A DNA stretch of 5,395 bases from Halobacteriales archaeon (lineage in GTDB: Archaea > Thermoplasmatota > SW-10-69-26 > JACQPN01 > JAIVGT01), in NCBI GenBank assembly GCA_020201485.1, contig JAIVGT010000274.1, positions 1-5,395 on the forward strand, read 5' to 3'. The position numbers and the translations under genes were made by a program. Below, one piece after another: positions 1-4,433 of this stretch. The first letter of the stretch is position 1, and each line of letters opens with the position of its first letter. The notes below the pieces were generated by a model. That model ran no database searches, had not been told where the DNA came from, and worked only from the letters and a program-made list of their open reading frames with translations.

Positions 1-210
1 GGGCTGGGCCATGCCGGCGAGGGCCGGGTCCACGAGCAGCTCCGGGTCGTCGGCGAGGACCGTGCCGCTGCCGACGAGGATGGCGTCCCGCTCGTGGCGC
101 AGGCGATGCACGCGCGCCTTGTCCTCCGGGCCGCTGAGCCGGGCCCGCGCCCCCCCGGGGAGGGCGATGCGGCCGTCGAGGCTCATCGCGGCGTTGCCGT
201 GCACGAGCAC
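1..210 (-). CDS. arfC: ArfC/RibD C-terminal-type reductase of riboflavin and F420 precursor synthesis, N-terminal part only
   Basis: The minus strand is open for 70 codons from a GTG at 210-208 to the window edge. It reads PRVLVHGNAAMSLDGRIA near the start, then LSGPEDKARVHRLRH, then RDAILVGSGTVLADDPELLV. These three blocks (N.AMSLDGRIA, the ED..RVH helix, and DAI.VGSGTVLADDP) are the N-terminal signature of the RibD_C/ArfC family. Family members reduce 2,5-diamino-6-ribosylamino-4(3H)-pyrimidinone 5'-phosphate with NAD(P)H, a cytosolic step toward riboflavin and, in archaea, also F420. No deaminase domain precedes it, which matches the stand-alone archaeal enzyme rather than bifunctional bacterial RibD. 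No ATG lies in frame before Met-9. GTG at 210 was chosen because it starts just ahead of the first beta strand and lies 26 nt from a TATA-like box; GTG at 204 is an alternative. About two thirds of the protein lies outside the window, so the exact substrate within the reductase family is inferred. Confidence 0.8.
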   Translation of the reverse strand, partial: MLVHGNAAMSLDGRIALPGGARARLSGPEDKARVHRLRHERDAILVGSGTVLADDPELLVDPALAGMAQP

Positions 211-232
211 GCGGGGGCATCGCGGAGCGGGG

Positions 233-239
233 CCTAAAG
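233..239 (-). promoter_or_regulatory. TATA-like element for arfC
   Basis: The minus strand reads CTTTAGG in otherwise very GC-rich DNA. Its centre is about 26 nt upstream of the GTG at 210, the usual distance between an archaeal TATA box and the transcription start. If functional, the arfC mRNA would begin at or within a base or two of its start codon and be leaderless. No Shine-Dalgarno-like sequence sits ahead of that GTG, which agrees. The motif is short and deviates from a perfect TATA box. Confidence 0.4.
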
Positions 240-284
240 CCTGGCCTGGCCGGCAGGTTCGGCGACCTTCGGCCGGCCCCAGAG

Positions 285-304
285 GGCACGATACGGCACG
301 ATAC
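285..304. repeat. Tandem 10-bp direct repeat, two copies
   Basis: GGCACGATAC occurs at 285-294 and again immediately at 295-304. The unit is close to one helical turn, so both copies would face the same side of the DNA. It lies between two divergent genes, which would suit a regulator site, but no protein is implied by the sequence. Confidence 0.6.
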
Positions 305-414
305 GTCTCGTCGCACGCCCGCGCGCGTCCTAGGGGTGTGACCCGGCTGGACCGGGCCCAGTCGAACCATCCAACGAAGTAGTTTCAGCCACCTCCCCCA
401 CTTAGGCACTTAGC

Positions 415-434
415 CCCCCGCCGGGTTGCGGGGG
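415..434 (+). other. GC-rich hairpin in the leader ahead of the RPA operon
   Basis: CCCCCGC at 415-421 can pair with GCGGGGG at 428-434 around a 6-nt loop. The stem ends three bases before the ribosome binding site, so it could affect ribosome access if it is transcribed. GC-rich DNA makes such stems common by chance. Confidence 0.4.
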
Positions 435-436
435 CC

Positions 437-442
437 GAGGAG
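437..442 (+). promoter_or_regulatory. Ribosome binding site of rpa
   Basis: GAGGAG lies five bases before the ATG at 448 and is complementary to the CCUCC core of the archaeal 16S rRNA tail. It supports the ATG at 448 as the start and shows that this mRNA has a leader. Confidence 0.65.
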
Positions 443-447
443 TTTCC

Positions 448-1752
448 ATGCTCCAGCAAGAACTCGCGCCCCACGTCGGCGACATCACCCGGGCGCTCCA
501 GGGAAAGATCCAGCAGGAACAGGTCGAGGCGGAGCTCCAGCGCTATCTGGACTTCGGCGTGCCGCTCGCCCAGGCGAAGCGCGACATCGTCCGGAACTAC
601 GGGGGCAAGCTCGCCCCGGCCTCGGTGGCGAAGAAGCTGCGCGACGTGGGCCCCCACGACGGCAGCGTGGACTTCGTCGCCCGCATCGTGACCGTGAACC
701 CGAAGCAGGTCACGGCGCGCGGCGAGCAGCGCACGATCTACTTCGGCCTGCTCGGGGACGAGACGCGCGTCCTGCCCTACACGGCGTGGCGCGACTTCCA
801 GCTCCAGAAGGGCCAGACGGTGACCGTGCGCAGCGCGTACGTCACGGAGTGGCGGGGCGAGGCCCAGGTCAACCTCGGCGAGCGGGCCAGCATCCAGCCC
901 GCGGAGCAGGACCTGACGCCGGACGCGCTCGGCCCGCGCGCGGCCCAGGAGAAGCACCTGGCCGAGCTGCGCGGCGGCATCCCCGCGGTCACGGTCACGG
1001 CCCGCGTGCTCAAGGTGCAGCAGCGCGAGGTCCAGGTCGACGGCAAGCCCAAGGCCTTGTGGAGTGGCGACCTCGCCGACCCCACGGGCAAGGTGCGCTT
1101 CACCGCCTGGAAGGACTTCAAGATCGAGGAGGACGCGGTCGTGCGCGTCCAGAACGCCTACACGCGCAGCTGGCGCGGCATGCCCGACCTGAACCTGGGC
1201 GACAGCACGGTGGTCGAGGTCCTGTCGAGCGACGCTCTGCCCCCGCGCAGCCAGCTCCAGGTCGCCAGGCTCCTGCCCATCGGCGAGCTGGAGGAGCTGG
1301 GCGGCGGCGCGGACGTGCTCCTCGAGGGCACCGTGCTCGAGGTGAAGAAGGGCTCCGGCCTCATCTTCCGCTGCCCGGAGTGCAAGCGTGTCCTGCAGAA
1401 GAGCGAGTGCCGGCTCCACGGCAAGGTCAAGGGCACGACCGACCTGCGCGTCAAGGCCGTGCTCGACGACGGCACCGGGGCGCTGACCATCTTCCTCCCC
1501 CGCGAGACGGTGGAGAACCTGCTCGGCAAGAGCATGGAGCAGTGCCAGGAGATGGCGAAGGAGGCCATGAGCCCGGACGTCATCGAGGAGGAGCTGGTGC
1601 AGCGCCTCGTCGCCCGGCCCATGCGCGTGACGGGCAACGCCACGAGCGACGACTTCGGGCTCATGCTCATCGCGTCGCGCGCGGACGTGCTCCAACCGCA
1701 GGGCTCGCGCCAGCAGGCGGAGCAGCTCCTCGGCACCCTGGAGGTGAGCTGA
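448..1752 (+). CDS. rpa: Replication protein A, three OB folds plus zinc finger (single-stranded DNA-binding protein)
   Basis: This 434-residue protein matches euryarchaeal RPA in length and layout. RPA coats single-stranded DNA in replication, repair and recombination. Residues 1-70 are a helical N-terminal region. Three OB folds follow, at roughly 73-150, 178-259 and 287-420. The first two share the pattern of a strand ending in (Y/F)TAW, a DF.(L/I)..(G/D) turn, and a (T/S).WRG...(V/L)NLG closing strand, so they look like an internal duplication. The third OB fold carries an inserted zinc finger with C309-x2-C312-x8-C321-x2-H324, as in the large RPA subunits of archaea and eukaryotes. The ATG at 448 has a good ribosome binding site. 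The gene is first in a two-gene operon and its TGA overlaps the start of the partner gene by one base, implying coupled translation. The family assignment is strong. Whether it acts alone or with the downstream protein is inferred. Confidence 0.93.
   Translation: MLQQELAPHVGDITRALQGKIQQEQVEAELQRYLDFGVPLAQAKRDIVRNYGGKLAPASVAKKLRDVGPHDGSVDFVARIVTVNPKQVTARGEQRTIYFGLLGDETRVLPYTAWRDFQLQKGQTVTVRSAYVTEWRGEAQVNLGERASIQPAEQDLTPDALGPRAAQEKHLAELRGGIPAVTVTARVLKVQQREVQVDGKPKALWSGDLADPTGKVRFTAWKDFKIEEDAVVRVQNAYTRSWRGMPDLNLGDSTVVEVLSSDALPPRSQLQVARLLPIGELEELGGGADVLLEGTVLEVKKGSGLIFRCPECKRVLQKSECRLHGKVKGTTDLRVKAVLDDGTGALTIFLPRETVENLLGKSMEQCQEMAKEAMSPDVIEEELVQRLVARPMRVTGNATSDDFGLMLIASRADVLQPQGSRQQAEQLLGTLEVS
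1740..1747 (+). promoter_or_regulatory. Ribosome binding site of the RPA-associated gene, inside the end of rpa
   Basis: GGAGGTGA is a near-ideal archaeal Shine-Dalgarno sequence placed four bases before the ATG at 1752. It is embedded in the last rpa codons, so both proteins should be made from one mRNA. It fixes the downstream start at 1752 against the much longer open frame that extends upstream through rpa. Confidence 0.85.
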
Positions 1753-2693
1753 TGGCCCGCGAGGTCGCGCACCGCGTCTTCGCCGCGGAGTTCAACCAGG
1801 CGAACCTGCAGGTCACGGAGGGCGGCGAGCGCGCCCCGAGCTTCGTCGTCACGCCGCTCGGCGCGCGCGTGAACCGCCTCCTCGTCATGGGCGTCCTCAC
1901 CAGCCTGGAGAAGACGGGCAAGGAAGGCGACATGTGGAAGGCGCGCATCAGCGACCCCACCGGCCAGTTCACCCTCTACGCCGGGCAGTACCAGCCGGAG
2001 GCGGCGAAGGCCCTGGGCGAGCTGCGCCCGCCCGCCCTCGTCGCCGTCGTGGGCAAGTCGCGCACCTACAACCCGGAGCCGGGCGTCGTGCTCGTCAGCA
2101 TCCGCCCGGAGCGCATCGCCACCGTGAGCCGGGAGGAGCGCGACCACTGGACGGTGGACGCGGGGAAGCACACCCTGCGCCGCCTGGAGTGCACGGCTGC
2201 CGCCCTCGACATGGCCGAGCCCACGCCTGACGCCCTGGTGCAGATGGGCTACCCCCGCGACATGGCGGAAGGCGTGATCCAGGCCATCCAGCACTACGGG
2301 AAGCCGGAGCTGGCCGCGTACCGCGCCATGGTGCGGGACGCGCTCGAGGCCGTGGTCACGGGCCGCGCCCCGGACCGGCCGCCTGCCCTGCCCCCGCCAG
2401 CGCGTGGTGCCGTGACGACCATCCGCGCCCCGGCCCCGACCGCCCCGGGCGTCGCGCCCGCTGCTCCGGGCGAGGACCCGGAAGCGGCGGAGGACGCCAA
2501 GCTCCAGGCGGAGGAGCGCGTCGCCGGCCTGGTGCGCACCCTCGACGACGGCAAGGGCGCGCCGTGGGAAGGCATCGTGGCCGACGCCGCGAAGACCGGG
2601 CTCAGCGAGTCCGACGTCGAGGAGGCCATCAACCGCCTGCTCGACAAGGGCATCGTGTACGAGCCCGTCCTCGGACGGCTGAAGCCGACCTAG
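1752..2693 (+). CDS. RPA-associated protein (COG3390 type): OB fold, linker, C-terminal winged helix
   Basis: This 313-residue protein is encoded directly behind rpa, as are the COG3390 RPA-family partners of other euryarchaea. Residues 1-37 begin with REVAHRVFAAEFN, an opening I associate with this family. Residues 38-125 look like an OB fold: NRLLVMGVLTSLEKTG, then MWKARISDPTGQFTLYAG with the W...I.DPTG.F strand-turn-strand, then ALVAVVGKSRTY and VVLVSIRPERI. Residues 140-200 are helical. Residues 203-240 are a Pro/Ala-rich flexible linker. Residues 252-313 fit a winged helix (VRTLDDGKGAPWEGIVADAA, then LSESDVEEAINRLLDKGIVYEPVLGRLKP). OB fold, linker and winged helix in that order recall the eukaryotic RPA32 subunit, whose winged helix recruits repair proteins. 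A similar recruiting role here is inference. The metallophosphoesterase gene that often follows in related operons is absent. Confidence 0.82.
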   Translation: MAREVAHRVFAAEFNQANLQVTEGGERAPSFVVTPLGARVNRLLVMGVLTSLEKTGKEGDMWKARISDPTGQFTLYAGQYQPEAAKALGELRPPALVAVVGKSRTYNPEPGVVLVSIRPERIATVSREERDHWTVDAGKHTLRRLECTAAALDMAEPTPDALVQMGYPRDMAEGVIQAIQHYGKPELAAYRAMVRDALEAVVTGRAPDRPPALPPPARGAVTTIRAPAPTAPGVAPAAPGEDPEAAEDAKLQAEERVAGLVRTLDDGKGAPWEGIVADAAKTGLSESDVEEAINRLLDKGIVYEPVLGRLKPT

Positions 2694-2694
2694 C

Positions 2695-2841
2695 TCAGCG
2701 GGTGATGAGCGGGCTCAGCGCACTGACCACGAACGTCACGACGATGGCGAGCGCGAGCACGACGATGAGCACGCGGCGGCGGTCCCATTTCCGCCGCCCC
2801 GTGCTTTTCCCGGGACGGACGGCATCGCGACGGCTGGGCAT
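2695..2841 (-). CDS. Small single-span membrane protein, function unknown
   Basis: A 48-residue frame begins at ATG 2841 and ends at TGA 2697-2695. The first 23 residues are strongly basic (RR at 4-5, RRK at 16-18, RRR at 21-23) with a Trp at 19. Residues 24-42 are an uninterrupted Val/Leu/Ile/Ala stretch (VLIVVLALAIVVTFVVSAL), followed by a short SPLITR tail. The positive-inside rule puts the N terminus in the cytoplasm. Codon third positions are almost all G or C, as in real genes here. It converges on the RPA-associated gene with one base between the two stops. I considered archaeal Sec61-beta, but the conserved Gly/Ser-rich stretch before the helix is missing. There is no clear Shine-Dalgarno sequence or TATA box, so I do not recognise the family and the start is provisional. 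Confidence 0.62.
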   Translation of the reverse strand: MPSRRDAVRPGKSTGRRKWDRRRVLIVVLALAIVVTFVVSALSPLITR

Positions 2842-2929
2842 CGTCCGGGCACCGAATCCTTTGCCCTTCAGCCTTTGCCTTCCAGGAATGTCCCACAACG
2901 GTTCTCGCGCCAGCCACCGGGATTCGTGC
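2842..2929. promoter_or_regulatory. Divergent promoter region between two small membrane-protein genes
   Basis: These 88 bp lie between two outward-facing small genes. An 8-bp direct repeat, CCTTTGCC, occurs at 2858-2865 and 2872-2879, 14 bp centre to centre. It sits about where a promoter for the minus-strand gene would be. No standard TATA box is visible in either direction, so these slightly AT-richer repeats are the only promoter candidates. Confidence 0.35.
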
Positions 2930-3184
2930 ATGATGCGATTCGCCGTGTACCTGGTCGGCCTGCTGCTCGTGCTGGCGGCCATCTGGGTCCTGCTGACGCA
3001 GACCGGCCTGGCCGCCATCGTGCCGGTCGGGGTCATCGCCGTCGCGCTCCTCGTCCTGCTGGGCGTGGGCATCATGCGCGGCGCGATGACCATCGACGAG
3101 CACCACCACGACATGCCGCGCGAAGTCGTCGAGACCCGGCAGCAGGTCGGGGACACCGAGGTCCGCCGCAGCAAGCTCCAGTGA
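2930..3184 (+). CDS. Small two-span membrane protein, function unknown
   Basis: This 84-residue frame starts at tandem ATGs (2930 and 2933) and ends at TGA 3182-3184. Residues 5-23 (AVYLVGLLLVLAAIWVLLT) and 28-49 (AAIVPVGVIAVALLVLLGVGIM) are hydrophobic enough to be two membrane helices with a tight QTG turn between them. The C-terminal tail, residues 50-84, is polar and contains HHH at 58-60, an acidic EVVE stretch and a basic RRSK end. With two spans, both termini should be on the same side, probably cytoplasmic. An in-frame ATG at 2888 would add 14 hydrophilic residues; I prefer 2930 because it puts the helix at the N terminus, but neither start has a good ribosome binding site. The HHH tail could bind metal, though nothing else supports this. 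I recognise no family. Confidence 0.62.
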   Translation: MMRFAVYLVGLLLVLAAIWVLLTQTGLAAIVPVGVIAVALLVLLGVGIMRGAMTIDEHHHDMPREVVETRQQVGDTEVRRSKLQ

Positions 3185-3285
3185 GCTCGCGCCATCCGCG
3201 GTCGGGCCCGCGCCGAGCCATTTGCAGGTAGCCGAGTGAGACCAGCGGCGCTCAACGCGCAGGACGCGGCGCCGTGGCCGTGTGG

Positions 3286-3303
3286 CCGTGTCGGTGGACA
3301 CGG
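3286..3303. repeat. Inverted repeat: 7-bp stem, 4-nt loop
   Basis: CCGTGTC at 3286-3292 pairs with GACACGG at 3297-3303 around GGTG. The stem is perfect. No T-run follows on either strand, so it is not a bacterial-style terminator. Confidence 0.6.
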
Positions 3304-3307
3304 GCTC

Positions 3308-3336
3308 CGCGGCTTGACGCGCGCCAAGAAGCCGCG
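3308..3336. repeat. Inverted repeat: 8-bp stem, 13-nt loop
   Basis: CGCGGCTT at 3308-3315 pairs with AAGCCGCG at 3329-3336. Part of the loop can alternatively pair as CTTG (3313-3316) with CAAG (3325-3328), so two competing folds are possible. Confidence 0.55.
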
Positions 3337-3370
3337 CGCCGCCGGCGCACCAGCATGTCGAGAACGCTGT

Positions 3371-3395
3371 GCGCCATCCACAGGCGGGATGGCGC
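3371..3395. repeat. Inverted repeat: perfect 9-bp stem, 7-nt loop
   Basis: GCGCCATCC at 3371-3379 pairs exactly with GGATGGCGC at 3387-3395 around ACAGGCG. A lower stem of ACGC (3364-3367) with GCGT (3399-3402) can extend it through a small internal loop. The stem includes A/T pairs, so it is less easily explained by GC content alone. It lies about 55 bp beyond the 3' end of the initiator tRNA gene and lacks a T-run. Confidence 0.65.
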
Positions 3396-3450
3396 GGCGC
3401 GTCAGCGTCCGCGCACCAGAAGAACGCGGCGCCGACGCACGGCGGCGCGA

Positions 3451-3525
3451 TAGCGGGGCATGGATTTGAACCATGGATCTACGGGTTATGAGCCCGTCGG
3501 GATATCCGTGCTACCCCACCCCGCT
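3451..3525 (-). tRNA. Initiator tRNA-Met, anticodon CAU
   Basis: The 75-nt gene folds completely. The acceptor is AGCGGGG (3525-3519) with CCCCGCT plus discriminator A (3451). The D arm is GGGT/TCCC with its last pair open. The anticodon stem ACGGG/CCCGT surrounds loop CTCATAA (anticodon CAU at 3490-3488). The variable loop is AGATC, and the T arm is CATGG-TTCAAAT-CCATG. The A1-U72 end pair and the three G-C pairs closing the anticodon loop are hallmarks of an archaeal initiator rather than an elongator tRNA-Met. CCA is not encoded (the next bases are TCG), so it is added after transcription. No intron is present. It lies 59 bp beyond the 3' end of tRNA-Leu on the same strand. Confidence 0.96.
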
Positions 3526-3554
3526 GTTCGGACAGCGCTGCAACGCGCGCCCGA

Positions 3555-3561
3555 CCATAAG
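3555..3561 (-). promoter_or_regulatory. Possible TATA-like element for initiator tRNA-Met
   Basis: The minus strand reads CTTATGG in the 59-bp gap between the two tRNA genes. Its centre is about 33 nt before the mature 5' end, which would give a leader of roughly 7 nt for RNase P to remove. It is the only AT-rich spot in that gap, though the match to a TATA box is imperfect. Confidence 0.35.
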
Positions 3562-3584
3562 GGTTTGGGGCGCATGGGACGCGA

Positions 3585-3669
3585 TGCGGGGGGTCGGATT
3601 CGAACCGACGAAGCTCTTCAGCACAGGATCCTAAATCCTGCCCCGTTGACCTGGCTTGGGAACCCCCGC
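3585..3669 (-). tRNA. tRNA-Leu, anticodon UAG
   Basis: The 85-nt gene has acceptor GCGGGGG (3669-3663) with CCCCCGC and discriminator A at 3585. The D arm is CCC/GGG. The anticodon stem CAGGA/TCCTG surrounds loop TTTAGGA (anticodon UAG at 3633-3631). The long variable arm TGCTGAAGAGCTTC has its own GCT/AGC stem, and the T arm is GTCGG-TTCGAAT-CCGAC. Long variable arm, A73 and UAG anticodon together identify a class II leucine tRNA reading CUA and other CUN codons. CCA is not encoded; the next bases are TCG, as after the initiator tRNA. No intron is seen. Confidence 0.95.
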
Positions 3670-3710
3670 GACGGGCGCGTGGAGCGCGAGGCGCTGCCCG
3701 CGAGCGCCGA

Positions 3711-3723
3711 GCGCGTAACGCGC
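3711..3723. repeat. Short palindrome upstream of tRNA-Leu
   Basis: GCGCGT at 3711-3716 and ACGCGC at 3718-3723 form a perfect inverted repeat around one base. It lies in the 84-bp gap between the nob1 stop and the tRNA-Leu 5' end, centred 48 nt from that end. It may be a protein site or chance in GC-rich DNA. No TATA box for tRNA-Leu is evident, so the tRNA could depend on transcription from nob1. Confidence 0.4.
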
Positions 3724-3753
3724 TTCCGGTCTGTCATGCGCGGCGCGCGCAAA

Positions 3754-4266
3754 TCACTTGCCCTTGACCGCGCGCACTTCCGAGCCGCACACGGCGCACT
3801 CCTTCGCCAGCGTCGCGTACTGCTTGCCGCACCCGCGGCACTTGTAGCTCCAGGTGATCTGCTCGGTGATGCCGGGCTGTAGGATGGCTTCGAAGGGCAG
3901 GTTCAGCCGCGCCGCGACGTTCTGCACGGCGTAGTCGTCGGTGACGACGATGCCCTGCACGTCGCGCGCCAGCGCTAGCACCTCGAGGTCCGCCCCGCTC
4001 AGCTTCGGCAGGTCGCCGGTGCGAGAGGCCGCCTCCTCCACCTCGCCGAGCGCCGCCGGCGTCGGGGGGATGACGCGCAGCCCGGCTTCGAGCAGGTAAT
4101 CGAGCGCGCGGCGCGACCTCCCGCCGGGCTGGAACTCGTCCACCACCGCGGGCGGGGCGTAGAGCACGCCTTCGTGGTCGAGGGGCTTCCCGGCGCTGAT
4201 GGCCCCGCTGTCGAGGACGAGGGTCCTCCTGCGCTTGCCGGAAGCTGCGCCGCCGTCGGGGCGCAT
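3754..4266 (-). CDS. nob1: Nob1 endoribonuclease, 16S rRNA 3'-end maturation (PIN domain plus zinc ribbon)
   Basis: The 170-residue protein has the complete archaeal Nob1 layout. A PIN nuclease domain spans about residues 14-125, with the acidic metal-binding set D19 (LVLDSGAI), E44 (VVDEF), D93 (LSGADLEVLALA) and D110/D111 (VVTDDYAVQNVA). A four-cysteine zinc ribbon follows with C143-x2-C146 and C157-x2-C160, preceded by the usual I..W. Nob1 of this family cleaves the pre-rRNA at the 3' end of 16S rRNA during late small-subunit assembly. The ATG at 4266 was chosen because it begins 14 residues before the PIN domain and lies downstream of the TATA box at 4311-4317. A GTG at 4284 would give 176 residues on a nearly leaderless mRNA. 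The ATG at 4335 lies upstream of the TATA box and is unlikely. The gene is divergent from gyrB and points toward the two tRNA genes. Confidence 0.93.
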   Translation of the reverse strand: MRPDGGAASGKRRRTLVLDSGAISAGKPLDHEGVLYAPPAVVDEFQPGGRSRRALDYLLEAGLRVIPPTPAALGEVEEAASRTGDLPKLSGADLEVLALARDVQGIVVTDDYAVQNVAARLNLPFEAILQPGITEQITWSYKCRGCGKQYATLAKECAVCGSEVRAVKGK

Positions 4267-4310
4267 CGCGGGACCGGATGCCACGGTGGGGCGACCATAC
4301 GGGCCGGAGG

Positions 4311-4317
4311 TTATATA
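4311..4317 (-). promoter_or_regulatory. TATA box of nob1
   Basis: The minus strand reads TATATAA, a textbook TATA box and one of the few AT-only runs in the window. Transcription should begin near 4288, giving a leader of about 20 nt before ATG 4266, or 3 to 5 nt before GTG 4284. The block CGTTTCGC lies just upstream, about where a TFB recognition element would be. Confidence 0.75.
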
Positions 4318-4350
4318 GCCACGCGAAACGCGCAAATGACCGCAGCGTTC

Positions 4351-4357
4351 TTATATT
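4351..4357 (+). promoter_or_regulatory. Possible upstream TATA box for gyrB
   Basis: TTATATT lies in the divergent nob1-gyrB region. A start about 26 nt downstream would fall near 4380 and give a gyrB leader of about 54 nt. It could be a second gyrB promoter. Confidence 0.4.
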
Positions 4358-4395
4358 CAGACCCACTACCGGAGCGTGCTGGAACCGGGTTTCGC

Positions 4396-4402
4396 TTTAT
4401 AA
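4396..4402 (+). promoter_or_regulatory. TATA box of gyrB
   Basis: TTTATAA preceded by GTTTCGC closely resembles an archaeal promoter. Its centre is about 35 nt before ATG 4434, so transcription should start near 4425 and leave a leader of roughly 8 to 10 nt. That leader would begin at or inside the GAGGA ribosome binding site. Confidence 0.7.
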
Positions 4403-4423
4403 GCAAACGCCCCCGGATTTTAC

Positions 4424-4428
4424 GAGGA
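4424..4428 (+). promoter_or_regulatory. Ribosome binding site of gyrB
   Basis: GAGGA lies five bases before ATG 4434. It favours this start over the internal ATG encoding Met-31, which has no such site. It also bears on which TATA box is used, since a start near 4425 would place it at the very 5' end of the mRNA. Confidence 0.5.
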
Positions 4429-4433
4429 ACACG

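Larger units (their letters stand above)
211..447. other. Divergent intergenic region between arfC and the RPA operon
   Basis: These 237 bp separate two genes pointing away from each other, so they should carry both promoters. I see the arfC TATA-like element at 233-239, an exact tandem pair of a 10-bp unit at 285-304, a 7-bp short repeat (CACTTAG at 399-405 and 407-413), a 7-bp GC hairpin at 415-434, and the rpa ribosome binding site at 437-442. No good TATA box for the operon is visible; the weakly AT-rich TAGTTT at 380-385 and the CTTAGG at 401-406 are the only candidates. Reading frames crossing this interval lack family resemblance. I found no tRNA or box C/D pattern. Confidence 0.6.
3185..3450. 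other. Intergenic region rich in GC hairpins, no convincing gene
   Basis: These 266 bp lie between the two-span membrane protein and the 3' end of initiator tRNA-Met. They contain three copies of GCCGTG (3271-3276, 3277-3282, 3285-3290) and at least three inverted repeats, listed separately. The reading frames crossing it have no hydrophobic core, family motif or ribosome binding site. It may be the trailer of the minus-strand tRNA transcript or hold a structured RNA. Confidence 0.5.

Noticed and set aside
11..382. Plus-strand open frame of 123 codons at the left edge
   Set aside because: It is antisense to the well-supported arfC coding sequence and its translation is a low-complexity Arg/Ser/Pro mix with no family likeness.
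385..1695. Long minus-strand open frame opposite rpa
   Set aside because: It is Ala/Arg/Leu/His/Asp-rich shadow coding typical of GC-rich genes. The opposite strand carries three OB folds and a zinc finger.
426..1751. Upstream extension of the RPA-associated frame through the whole of rpa
   Set aside because: The upstream part is out-of-frame rpa sequence rich in Arg, Gly and Pro. The GGAGGTGA site at 1740-1747 fixes the start at 1752.
2695..2841. Sec61-beta/SecG identity for the 48-residue membrane protein
   Set aside because: Size and topology fit, but the conserved residues before the helix in archaeal Sec61-beta are absent, so I left it unassigned.
3364..3402. H/ACA guide RNA at the 9-bp hairpin
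   Set aside because: ACA does follow the stem on the minus strand, but the hairpin lacks the room for a guide pocket and K-turn.
3236..3469. 77-codon plus-strand frame in the hairpin region
   Set aside because: It has no ribosome binding site or motif, is Arg/Ala/Gly-rich, and runs into the initiator tRNA gene.
3460..3882. 140-codon plus-strand frame across both tRNAs and the nob1 end
   Set aside because: It overlaps two perfectly folding tRNA genes and the nob1 zinc ribbon on the opposite strand.
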